Of a DNA stretch of 7,050 nt, positions 1 to 5,118 are shown one piece after another. The notes under the pieces were generated by a model. That model did not search any database, was not told the origin of the DNA, and saw only the letters and a list, made by a program, of their open reading frames with translations. The stretch spans positions 1 through 7,050 of the forward strand of contig DATHVD010000099.1 in assembly GCA_035461525.1 (NCBI GenBank), given 5' to 3'. Each line of letters opens with the position of its first letter. Position 1 is the first letter of the stretch. Source of the stretch: JAIBJN01 sp035461525 (GTDB lineage: Bacteria; Actinomycetota; Thermoleophilia; Gaiellales; Gaiellaceae). The position numbers were made by a program, and so were the translations under genes.

Positions 1-78
1 GAGGGTCAGCGCGTCGAGTTCGAGGCGCGCCAGGGCGAGAAGGGCCCGGAGGCGACGAACGTCTCTCCGGTCGCCTAG
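1..78 (+). CDS. Cold-shock protein (CspA family), C-terminal fragment
   Basis: Frame 1 reads 25 residues and a TAG stop at 76-78. The residues include GQRVEFEARQGEKGPEA followed by TNVSPVA. This is the usual last strand of a CspA-type OB fold, where family members have a pattern like 'GQRVEFEVxxGxKGPQAxNV' before a very short tail. Such proteins are about 65-75 aa single-domain RNA/ssDNA-binding chaperones, so roughly two thirds of the gene, including the RNP1/RNP2 aromatic motifs, lies upstream of the window. It sits 69 bp before infA on the same strand, with a strong hairpin between. The family call is confident from the tail, but the paralogue cannot be named. Confidence 0.85.
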   Translation, partial: EGQRVEFEARQGEKGPEATNVSPVA

Positions 79-94
79 CGACTCGGGTCGGACA

Positions 95-125
95 GGCCGC
101 GGTCGCCCGCCCGGCGACCGCGGCC
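95..125 (+). terminator. 13-bp perfect hairpin between csp and infA
   Basis: The arm GGCCGCGGTCGCC (95-107) is exactly complementary to GGCGACCGCGGCC (113-125) around a 5-nt loop. No U-tract follows; the sequence runs straight into the infA ribosome-binding site. It could act as a factor-dependent or partial terminator separating csp from infA, as an RNA-stability element at the 3' end of the csp mRNA, or as a structure in the infA 5' UTR. The pairing is seen directly; the role is inferred. Confidence 0.6.
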
Positions 126-147
126 GGCCGACCGAAAGGAGGACGCC

Positions 148-369
148 ATGGCCACGAAGGAAGAGAAGCTCGAGATGGAGGGCGAGGTCGTCGAGGCCCT
201 TCGCAACCGGATGTTCAGGATCCGGCTGGACAACGGGCACGAGACGCTCGGCTACACGGCCGGGAAGATGCGGCGCTACCGCATCAAGATCTTCCTGGGC
301 GACAGGGTGAAGGTCGAGCTGTCGCCGTACGATCTCACGCGCGGGCGCATCGTCTACCGCTACCGGTAG
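148..369 (+). CDS. infA: Translation initiation factor IF-1
   Basis: This 73-aa protein is the full usual length of bacterial IF-1, a single S1-like OB-fold domain. IF-1 binds the 30S A site and, with IF-2 and IF-3, controls initiator tRNA selection. Diagnostic stretches are GEVVEALRNRMFRIRLDNGH (residues about 12-31), then AGKMRRYRIKIFLGDRVKVE, and the C-terminal SPYDLTRGRIVYRYR; 'GKMR', 'GDRV' and 'PYDLTRGRI' are family hallmarks. A near-perfect Shine-Dalgarno AAAGGAGG at 135-142 lies 5 nt before the ATG and fixes the start. The context is unusual: infA lies beside a cold-shock gene, not in the rpmJ-rpsM ribosomal cluster, so this may be a second, stress-linked copy. The next gene converges, with the two stop codons 9 nt apart. 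Confidence 0.97.
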   Translation: MATKEEKLEMEGEVVEALRNRMFRIRLDNGHETLGYTAGKMRRYRIKIFLGDRVKVELSPYDLTRGRIVYRYR

Positions 370-382
370 CGCACTGCGCTAC
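366..382. terminator. Hairpin carrying both stop codons of convergent infA and orf69
   Basis: The arms GGTAGCGC-type half GTAGCGC (366-372) and GCGCTAC (376-382) form 7 perfect pairs around a 3-nt loop. The TAG of infA (367-369) lies in one arm, and the TAG of the opposing minus-strand gene (379-381 read in reverse) lies in the other. Because it is symmetric, it would fold in both transcripts. No U-tract is present on either side, so it is at most a weak or non-canonical bidirectional terminator. Confidence 0.45.
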
Positions 383-588
383 GGAGCCTTGCGCGAGCGG
401 CGGTAGGCGTCCGCGAGGCGCCGCGCCACGTCGGGTCCTTGCTCCCGCACCGTCTTGGCCACGGCCGGGCCGTGCGTCTTCGCCCGCTCGGAAGCGGCGC
501 GCACGAGTGCGCGCCGCTGGGCCGGCGGGATCCGTCTCCAGCCCCGGTGCGCCTTGTAGGCGACCAGGATCACCTTCCACGCCGCCAT
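379..588 (-). CDS. Small basic hypothetical protein, coupled to sodA
   Basis: This 69-aa ORF begins with ATG at 588-586 only 4 nt after the sodA stop codon (595-593), so it is very likely co-transcribed and translationally coupled. The protein is strongly basic, with many Arg and Lys. It starts with AAWKVILVAYKAHRGWRRIP and continues with predicted helical segments (PAQRRALVRAASERAKTH, then VARRLADAYRRS). There is no signal peptide or clear membrane segment. I do not recognise a family. It may be a small helical nucleic-acid-associated or scaffold protein, but that is a guess. Position and GC-rich third positions support a real gene over the overlapping ORF in another frame. Confidence 0.6.
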   Translation of the reverse strand: MAAWKVILVAYKAHRGWRRIPPAQRRALVRAASERAKTHGPAVAKTVREQGPDVARRLADAYRRSRKAP

Positions 589-592
589 CGCT

Positions 593-1195
593 CTAACCCG
601 CCGCCAGGCGCTCGGCCACCGTGTTCCACGCGACGGTGTTCCACCACGCGTCGATGTAGTCGGGCCTACGGTTCTGGTAGCGGAGGTAGTAGGCGTGCTC
701 CCACACGTCGACGCCGAGGAGCGGCGTCTTCCCCTGCGAGATCGGGTTGTCCTGGTTGGCCGTCGGGACGACCGCGAGCGCGCCGCCGTCGGCGACGAGC
801 CAGGCCCAGCCGGAGCCGAACTGGTTCACGCCCGCGTCCTTCATCCGCGCCTGGAAGTCCGCGAACGAGCCGAAGGCCTCGGCGATCGCCGAGGCGAGGT
901 CGCCGTCAGGCTCGCCGCCGCCGTCGGGGCTCATGCTCTCCCAGAAGAGCGTGTGGTTGTAGTGGCCGCCGCCGTTGTTGCGGACCGCGGTGCGCTTGTC
1001 CTCGGGGATGCGGTCGAGGCCGCGGAGCACGTCCTCGATCGGCGCGTCCGCCCATTCCGTGCCCTCGAGGGCGGCGTTCACCTTGTCCACGTAGGCCTGG
1101 TGGTGCTTGTCGTGATGGACCCGCATCGTCTGCTCGTCGATGTGAGGCTCGAGCGCCGCGTAGTCGTAGGGCAGCGCGGGGACTTCGTATGCCAT
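593..1195 (-). CDS. sodA: Superoxide dismutase, Mn-type (Fe/Mn family)
   Basis: This 200-aa protein is the normal length for the Fe/Mn superoxide dismutase family, which converts superoxide to oxygen and hydrogen peroxide. It starts with YEVPALPYDYAALEPHID. All four metal ligands are visible: His27 in VHHDKHHQAYV, His81 in NNGGGHYNHTLFW, and Asp163 and His167 in DVWEHAYYL. Tyr35 fits the gateway tyrosine. 'GGG' before His78 and the Gln in TANQDNP (Gln148) are typical of Mn-dependent or cambialistic enzymes rather than strict Fe-SODs; metal choice from sequence remains a prediction. No signal peptide is present, so it is cytoplasmic. The Shine-Dalgarno AAGGAG (1206-1201 on the minus strand) lies 5 nt before the ATG. 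It heads an operon with the small gene immediately downstream and is divergent from the HTH-TPR regulator. Confidence 0.97.
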   Translation of the reverse strand: MAYEVPALPYDYAALEPHIDEQTMRVHHDKHHQAYVDKVNAALEGTEWADAPIEDVLRGLDRIPEDKRTAVRNNGGGHYNHTLFWESMSPDGGGEPDGDLASAIAEAFGSFADFQARMKDAGVNQFGSGWAWLVADGGALAVVPTANQDNPISQGKTPLLGVDVWEHAYYLRYQNRRPDYIDAWWNTVAWNTVAERLAAG

Positions 1196-1284
1196 GTCGT
1201 CTCCTTATCCGCTTTGGACCTGAGACTAACGGCCGCCTGGCAGTCGGGGCAGGGCTGTGATAGGAAGCCGCTTGAGAGAACGCA

Positions 1285-1328
1285 GCCCGGAGACTCGGCT
1301 TCTGCGGCCCAAGCCTGAGTCTCCGGGC
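1285..1328. repeat. Long dyad in the sodA / regulator divergent region
   Basis: GCCCGGAGACTC (1285-1296) pairs perfectly with GAGTCTCCGGGC (1317-1328). Inside, GGCTT (1297-1301) pairs with AAGCC (1311-1315), leaving a single-base bulge at 1316 and a 9-nt loop. That gives 17 base pairs in all. It lies about 90-120 bp upstream of both sodA and the regulator. It could be an mRNA leader structure for sodA, a terminator-like element or a protein-binding dyad. There is no U-tract and it does not match a riboswitch consensus that I know. Confidence 0.55.
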
Positions 1329-1354
1329 CAGCTCTCGCGATATGCCAGGCATCA

Positions 1355-1411
1355 CTCGGGATCGGGTTTCCCGAGGGCGAGATCGCTCGGGACTATAGCC
1401 GGATCCCCGAG
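1355..1411. promoter_or_regulatory. Alternating CTCGGG half-site array before the HTH-TPR gene
   Basis: Four copies of one half-site lie in alternating orientation: CTCGGGA (1355-1361), TCCCGAG (1369-1375), CTCGGGA (1386-1392) and CCCGAG (1406-1411). The first pair forms a perfect 7-bp dyad with a 7-nt spacer. The third and fourth form a 6-bp dyad enclosing TATAGC (1394-1399), a possible -10 element. The array ends 38 bp before the regulator start. It could be an operator for autoregulation by the HTH protein or for sodA control, or a pair of mutually exclusive leader hairpins. The repeats are seen; the function is inferred. Confidence 0.4.
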
Positions 1412-1449
1412 GAAGTCAAGGGGGATTGTCAAGTGGATGAAAGACTTCT

Positions 1450-2811
1450 ATGCTTGACCCGACTGTGACGAGTTCCGATCCCGTCGCACCCCGGCTCGCC
1501 ACGAGCGACTCCCCCTCGACGCTCGGGCAGCGCGTGCGCGAGGCGCGGGTCGCCCGGGGGCTCACCCAGAGCGAGCTGGCCGAGAGCCGTTTCTCCAAGC
1601 AGTACGTGAGCCAGATCGAGCGCGACCGGCTCCGGCCGGCCGACGAGACGCTCGAGTGGCTCGCGGAGAGGCTCGGCGTCGACGCCCAGTACCTGGCAAC
1701 CGGCGTCTCCGGCCGCGAGCGCGAGCGCGTGGAGAGCGCCGTCGCCCGCGCCGAGGCCGCGGTCGAGGCCCACGAGTACGGCGAGGCCACGGGGCTGCTC
1801 GACGGCATCGCGGAGACGTTCCTGCTCGACTCGGCGCCCGACCTCGAGCTGCGGGCGCTTTTCGCCGAGTCGTGGGCGCGGATGTACTTGGGCGAGATGC
1901 AGGCGTGCCTGCCGCTCCTTGCCCGAGCTAGGGAGATCGCCGAGCAGCCGTCGTTCTCGGACGTCGACCGGGCCGAGGTGCTCTTCCGCCTCGGATGCTG
2001 CCGCTACAAGATGACCTCGATCTCGACGGCGATGGCCCTCTTCAAGGAGGCTCTCGAGCTCGCCGAGCGCTCGGGGATCCCGTGCGACCGGCTCCGCTCG
2101 CGGATCTTCGGCTGGCGCTCGCGCTGCTACCGCAGACAGCGCGACTGGGAGGCGGCCCGCGAGGACGTGGAGCGCGCGCTCGAGCTGGCGGAAGCCCTGG
2201 ACGATCGCCGCGGGACCGCCGATGCGTACTTCCTCGGCGCCCTCGTCGCCGAGCGGCGCGGGCAGTGGCTCGCGGCGCGCTCGTACGCGGAGCGGGCCAA
2301 GGTGCTCTACGAGGAGGTCGACGACCGGGCCAACACCGGGAAGCTCCTGACGACGCTCGGCGGCCTGACGTTCCTGCTCGGGCGGCCCGACGAGTCGATC
2401 CCCTTCTTCAAGGAGGCCTTCTCGGTCGCGCTCGACGTCGGCAGCGAGGCCGACGCCGCCCAGGCGGTCTCCTCCCTGGCCCAGGTGCACCTGCGCACGG
2501 GCCGCGTCGAGCTCGCGGAGGAGCAGGCCCGGCACGCCCTCGAGCTCCTCGACGGCAGAGTCGACTTCATCGACGAGATCGGAAACGCCCAGCTTGTCCT
2601 CGGCCGCTCTCTGCTCGAGCAGGGCCGGCTGGAAGAGGCCGAGCAGAGGCTCCGGGCGGCAGAGGAGAGCTTCGACCAACTCTCCTCGGCGAGCCATCGG
2701 GCTGCGGCGTGGACCGCGCAGGCCGAGCTCGCAGTCCGGCGCGGAGACACGGAGAACGCTCTCCGTCTCTACCAGCGCGCCGTCGAGGCGCTCCAGGACT
2801 TCCGCTTTTAG
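1450..2811 (+). CDS. XRE-family HTH regulator with C-terminal TPR array (RRNPP-like architecture)
   Basis: This is a 453-aa protein. Residues about 25-84 form an XRE/Cro-type helix-turn-helix: LGQRVREARVARGLTQSELA, the recognition helix region FSKQYVSQIERDRLRP, then LEWLAERLGV. From about residue 95 to the end there are degenerate tetratricopeptide repeats with typical Ala/Gly/Tyr spacing, for example WEAAREDVERALELAEAL, AARSYAERAKVLYEEV, LAEEQARHALELLDG and LEEAEQRLRAAEESFDQL. I estimate eight or nine repeats. It has no signal peptide or TM segment. HTH plus about nine TPRs at this length resembles NprR of the RRNPP family, whose TPRs bind imported peptide pheromones; generic HTH-TPR regulators also exist. 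The start ATG has only a weak SD-like GGATG upstream, and an in-frame GTG five codons on is an alternative. A small peptide ORF follows 19 nt after the stop and is probably in the same transcript. Confidence 0.9.
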   Translation: MLDPTVTSSDPVAPRLATSDSPSTLGQRVREARVARGLTQSELAESRFSKQYVSQIERDRLRPADETLEWLAERLGVDAQYLATGVSGRERERVESAVARAEAAVEAHEYGEATGLLDGIAETFLLDSAPDLELRALFAESWARMYLGEMQACLPLLARAREIAEQPSFSDVDRAEVLFRLGCCRYKMTSISTAMALFKEALELAERSGIPCDRLRSRIFGWRSRCYRRQRDWEAAREDVERALELAEALDDRRGTADAYFLGALVAERRGQWLAARSYAERAKVLYEEVDDRANTGKLLTTLGGLTFLLGRPDESIPFFKEAFSVALDVGSEADAAQAVSSLAQVHLRTGRVELAEEQARHALELLDGRVDFIDEIGNAQLVLGRSLLEQGRLEEAEQRLRAAEESFDQLSSASHRAAAWTAQAELAVRRGDTENALRLYQRAVEALQDFRF

Positions 2812-2821
2812 GAAAGGGGGT
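2811..2821 (+). promoter_or_regulatory. Shine-Dalgarno for the 29-codon peptide ORF
   Basis: The purine run GGAAAGGGGG begins at the last base of the regulator's stop codon and ends 10 nt before ATG 2831. It is stronger than the site in front of the regulator itself, which supports real translation of the small ORF. Confidence 0.55.
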
Positions 2822-2830
2822 GGGCACAGC

Positions 2831-2920
2831 ATGAGCCGGGCATCGCTTCGGATCTTCCTCGTCACGGTCGCTCTGATCGTCGCGAGCATGATCGGTGCAG
2901 GCTTCCCCGACGGCCCGTAG
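2831..2920 (+). CDS. 29-aa hydrophobic peptide, candidate secreted signal of the HTH-TPR regulator
   Basis: This short ORF starts 19 nt after the HTH-TPR stop codon, behind a purine-rich ribosome-binding site. The peptide has a basic N-terminus (MSRASLR), a hydrophobic core (IFLVTVALIVASMIGA, residues 8-23) and the polar tail GFPDGP (24-29). That is the shape of a mini signal peptide with a short cargo, as in Phr, PapR and NprX pro-peptides encoded just downstream of their HTH-TPR or TPR receptors. An Ala at residue 23 after a small residue could serve as a signal-peptidase site, which would release the hexapeptide GFPDGP. Third codon positions are mostly G/C, consistent with coding. Alternatives are a small membrane protein or a toxin-like peptide. 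Five Ts follow the stop codon. The architecture is seen; the signalling role is inference. Confidence 0.6.
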   Translation: MSRASLRIFLVTVALIVASMIGAGFPDGP

Positions 2921-3074
2921 TTTTTCGTCCCGGGAAGGGTTCGTCAGTTCGGCCGGCTCGAAGCCGGCGAGAAAAGGTGGGTGAGCGCCTGCCCGAGCCG
3001 ATGGTGGGGGCTCACGCGCAGTCTCGAGACCGGAGGGCCTCGTCCGGCCCCGATCGGCCGGGCGGGCCCTCCGT
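2921..3074. other. Convergent intergenic region with palindromes
   Basis: This region separates the peptide ORF from the end of the minus-strand PPOX gene. It holds a T5 run (2921-2925), the palindrome TCCCGGGA (2928-2935), a 6-bp hairpin GCCGGC-TCGAA-GCCGGC (2952-2968), the 10-bp palindrome GTCTCGAGAC (3021-3030) and the hairpin at 3031-3073. No additional gene is convincing here. Confidence 0.5.
3031..3073 (-). terminator. Composite hairpin after the PPOX stop codon
   Basis: The outer stem CGGAGGGCC (3031-3039) with GGCCCTCCG (3065-3073) has 9 perfect pairs. The inner stem CCGGCC (3044-3049) with GGCCGG (3056-3061) adds 6. It begins 1 nt beyond the stop codon of the minus-strand operon. 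There is no U-tract, as is common for intrinsic-like terminators in high-GC actinobacteria. Confidence 0.55.
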
Positions 3075-3467
3075 CTACGAATGCTCGTGCCAGCGCTCCG
3101 GCTCGACCAGAGCGGTGACGCGCGGGCGCCCGCGGTTCCAGTACGGCGTCCCGCGGTAGCGCTGCGACAGCCGGTCGATGTCGGCGAGCCCCTCGTCGTC
3201 CCGGATCTCGACCACACGTCCGAGGACGGTCACGGCCCGGTACCAGTCGCCGAGGGCGAGCACCGTGACCGCGACCCGCGGATCGCGCCGCATGTGGCGC
3301 AGGCGCAGCCGCTCGAGGTCCATGTTCAGGAGGATGCGGCCGTCTTCCCAGTCGTACCAGGTCGCGGCCGTGTAGGGCGCCCCGTCGGAGCGGACGGTCG
3401 CGACGACGGCGGCGTGCGGCTCCTTCAGGAACTCGACGAGTTCGGCGGGCAGCGGCGCGAGCGGCAC
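3075..3467 (-). CDS. PPOX-class flavin/F420-dependent protein
   Basis: This 130-aa protein belongs to the pyridoxamine 5'-phosphate oxidase-like split beta-barrel family, closest in style to the Rv1155-type F420-dependent group. These small dimers bind FMN or F420 and reduce or oxidise diverse substrates. Features are the first strands AAVVATVRSDGAPYTAATWY, the cofactor-pocket stretch GRILLNMDLERLRLRHMRRDPRVAVTV, which matches the family pattern of a basic residue near 'R..N..RDPRV', and GRVVEIRDDEGLADIDRLSQ followed by YRGTPYW. It is cytoplasmic. The start codon is GTG (3467-3465), 15 nt after the stop of the upstream polymerase-domain gene, so the two likely form an operon; no good Shine-Dalgarno is visible. 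Its substrate and cofactor cannot be read from the sequence. Confidence 0.85.
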   Translation of the reverse strand: MPLAPLPAELVEFLKEPHAAVVATVRSDGAPYTAATWYDWEDGRILLNMDLERLRLRHMRRDPRVAVTVLALGDWYRAVTVLGRVVEIRDDEGLADIDRLSQRYRGTPYWNRGRPRVTALVEPERWHEHS

Positions 3468-3482
3468 CGCGCCAGTGTAGGG

Positions 3483-4556
3483 CTAGCGGGCTGCCTTGCG
3501 CGCCCGGCTGGGAGCGACCCGGGGCGGCTCGTCCGGCTGCTTCGGGTAGACGGGCGGCCAGGGGGCGTCCTTGAGGCCGGCGGCCCGGTCCCGCTCGTGG
3601 AGCGCGAGCAGCGGCTCGAGCGACTGCGGCTCCTCGTCCACCCCCATCCACGGGTCGCCGCGCCCTGCGAGCCGCCTGGGGACGGTGGCGATCGTGAGCT
3701 CGTCGGGATCGACCGAGTCGAGCTCGTCCCACGCCACCGGCGCCGAGACCTGCGCGCCGGGCCGGGCGCGCACCGACCACGCCCCGAAGACGGTCTTGTG
3801 CGGGGCGTTCTGGTTGTAATCGACGAAGACCCGGCGGCCGCGCTCCTCTTTCCACCACGCCGCCGTGATCAGCTCCGGACGGCGGCGCTCGAGCTCGCGG
3901 GCGGCCGCGACCGCCGCGCGCCGCACGTCGTACGAGTCCCAGCGCGGCTCGAGCCGGACGTAGACGTGGACGCCCCGCCTGCCCGTCGTCTTCGGCCGGC
4001 CGGCGATTCCGAGCTCGTCGAGCAGCGCGCGGAGCTCGAACGCGGCCTCGCGCGCCTCGCCGAAGTCGACGCCGGGCTGCGGGTCGAGGTCGAGGCGCAG
4101 CTCGTCCGCGACCTCCGGGGCGTCGGCGAGGTTCGGCCAGACGTGGAAGCCGAGGCAGGCGAGGTTGACCGCCCAGGCGACGTGCGCCATGTCGTGGAGG
4201 ACGAGCGCGTCCGAGGTCGTCCCGTTCGGCGTGGTGACGACGGTCGTCCGCAGCCAATCCGGCGCGGTCTTCGGGACGCGCTTCTGGAAGAACGACTTGC
4301 CTTCCGCGCCGTTCGGGAAGCGCTGCATGAGCGTGGGCCGCCCGCCCGAGGCGCGCAGGAAGGGCTCGGCCACGGCGAGGTAGTAGCGCACGAGGTCGAG
4401 CTTCGTCTCGCCCCGCTCCGGAAAGAAGATCTTGTCCGGGCTCGTGACCGCGATCTCGCGGCCCGCGATCTCGAGGACCTGCTCGTCCGCCACTGCGGAG
4501 AACGGTAGCCGTGCCACTCGCTTTGGTGCGCGCCGCCGGAAGGCCGACGCACCCAT
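3483..4556 (-). CDS. Stand-alone LigD-type polymerase (primase-polymerase) domain protein
   Basis: This 357-aa protein is an archaeo-eukaryotic primase superfamily polymerase of the LigD PolDom type, which adds ribo- and deoxyribonucleotides at DNA ends in Ku/LigD end joining and related repair. The N-terminal pattern TSPDKIFFPERGETKLDLVRYY (about 38-59) and FFQKRVPKTAPDWL are typical. Catalytic metal ligands are visible as Asp156 and Asp158 in LRLDLDPQPGVDF, with the third, Asp246, in VFVDYNQNAPHKT. The nucleotide-binding motif reads TTGRRGVHVYV (190-200), with Arg where many members have Lys in 'SGxKGxH'. No ligase, phosphoesterase or Ku is fused or encoded in the window. The C-terminus is basic. 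The first 20-25 residues are Arg-rich and weakly supported; no clear Shine-Dalgarno precedes the ATG and internal GTG codons could be the true start. It is followed by the PPOX gene. Confidence 0.92.
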   Translation of the reverse strand: MGASAFRRRAPKRVARLPFSAVADEQVLEIAGREIAVTSPDKIFFPERGETKLDLVRYYLAVAEPFLRASGGRPTLMQRFPNGAEGKSFFQKRVPKTAPDWLRTTVVTTPNGTTSDALVLHDMAHVAWAVNLACLGFHVWPNLADAPEVADELRLDLDPQPGVDFGEAREAAFELRALLDELGIAGRPKTTGRRGVHVYVRLEPRWDSYDVRRAAVAAARELERRRPELITAAWWKEERGRRVFVDYNQNAPHKTVFGAWSVRARPGAQVSAPVAWDELDSVDPDELTIATVPRRLAGRGDPWMGVDEEPQSLEPLLALHERDRAAGLKDAPWPPVYPKQPDEPPRVAPSRARKAAR

Positions 4557-4621
4557 CGGACCCGCGGCGTGTCTTCATGGAAGAGGCGTGACGCGCCGGC
4601 GATTATCCTGGACGGCCAAGG
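4557..4621. promoter_or_regulatory. Short divergent promoter region
   Basis: These 65 bp separate the divergent polymerase-domain and membrane-protein genes. TATCCT (4604-4609) lies 12 nt before ATG 4622 on the plus strand and could be a -10 element for a near-leaderless transcript. No convincing Shine-Dalgarno is present for either gene. Confidence 0.3.
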
Positions 4622-5056
4622 ATGAGGCGGTTCGCGCCAAGTCGTGCGCGCCGAGCGGCGGTTCTGGCGACGATCGGGTTCGGCGTCATCGCTATCTTCC
4701 AGGCCGTGCTCGCAGCGGGTGCTCCTCTCGGACACGGCGCCTGGGGGGCGAGTCTGCCGAGCTCTCGACCGGCCAGCGGACCGGTAGCGCGATCTCCGTC
4801 GTCGTGTGGATGTGCGCCGCGTTCGTCGTGCTCGGCCGCGCGGGCTTCCGGGCACGGGCGAGCGACACGCTCGTCTTCCGGTGGGGAACCTGGTTCTTCG
4901 CCGGCATCTCCGCGATCAGCGCGCTCGTCAATCTCGCCTCCCAGAGCCGCTGGGAGAAGGTCGTCTGGGGGCCCGATAGCGCTGATCCTCGCCGTGCTCT
5001 GCGTGACTGTCGCAGGCAGCACCGCGCGCGACGGGCGACCAACCGACTCGTCGTGA
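4622..5056 (+). pseudogene. Four-TM membrane protein gene with two compensating frameshifts
   Basis: No single frame encodes the whole product, but switching frames twice gives a coherent 144-aa membrane protein. Frame A, from ATG 4622, gives AAVLATIGFGVIAIFQAVLA (TM1) then APLGHGAWG. Near the G6 run at 4743-4748 the reading moves to another frame giving ESAELSTGQRTGSA, ISVVVWMCAAFVVLGRAG (TM2) and RWGTWFFAGISAISALVNLA (TM3), then SRWEKVVWGP. At the GGGGGCCC run (4967-4974) it returns to frame A with PIALILAVLCVTVAG (TM4) and stops at TGA 5054-5056. The layout 'APLGHxAWGG ... RWGTW ... NLASxSRxE ... GPxAL' matches small actinobacterial hypothetical membrane proteins as I recall them. One missing and one extra base in homopolymers suggests either sequencing or assembly errors or recent decay. 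The function is unknown. Confidence 0.75.
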
Positions 5057-5061
5057 GTGCC

Positions 5062-5093
5062 CCCCGGGAGGAGTCGAACCTCCGCACGCGGAT
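5062..5093 (-). repeat. tRNA 3'-half direct repeat, copy 1
   Basis: On the minus strand this reads as a class I tRNA 3' half: end of an anticodon stem (ATCCGC), short variable loop (GTGC), a textbook T arm GGAGG-TTCGACT-CCTCC, and the start of an acceptor strand (CGGGG). It is identical over 32 bp to 5531-5562. Just upstream on the minus strand, CTTCGAA looks like an anticodon loop, but the matching stem is imperfect and no D arm or acceptor 5' half can be placed nearby. It is therefore called a tRNA-derived repeat, not a tRNA gene. Confidence 0.7.
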
Positions 5094-5118
5094 TCGAAGT
5101 GCGGCCAAACGGGGTGCT

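Noticed and set aside
439..1260. 273-codon plus-strand open frame over sodA
   Set aside because: Shadow of sodA, which has all metal ligands and a good ribosome-binding site. The plus-strand product is an Arg/Pro/Ser-rich string.
1429..2889. 486-codon open frame on the minus strand
   Set aside because: It is the antisense shadow of the HTH-TPR gene. Long antisense ORFs are common in high-GC DNA, and the peptide (Arg/Leu/Glu-rich, no domain) has no family features.
2902..2937. Intrinsic terminator around the T5 run after the peptide ORF
   Set aside because: CTTCCC and GGGAAG can pair, but the T-run lies inside the loop rather than after a stem, so it is not a standard terminator.
2944..4578. 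544-codon minus-strand and 475-codon plus-strand open frames over the polymerase/PPOX region
   Set aside because: Both cover the well-supported PolDom and PPOX genes in other frames and translate to low-complexity Arg/Ala/Pro- or Asp/Val/Arg-rich sequence.
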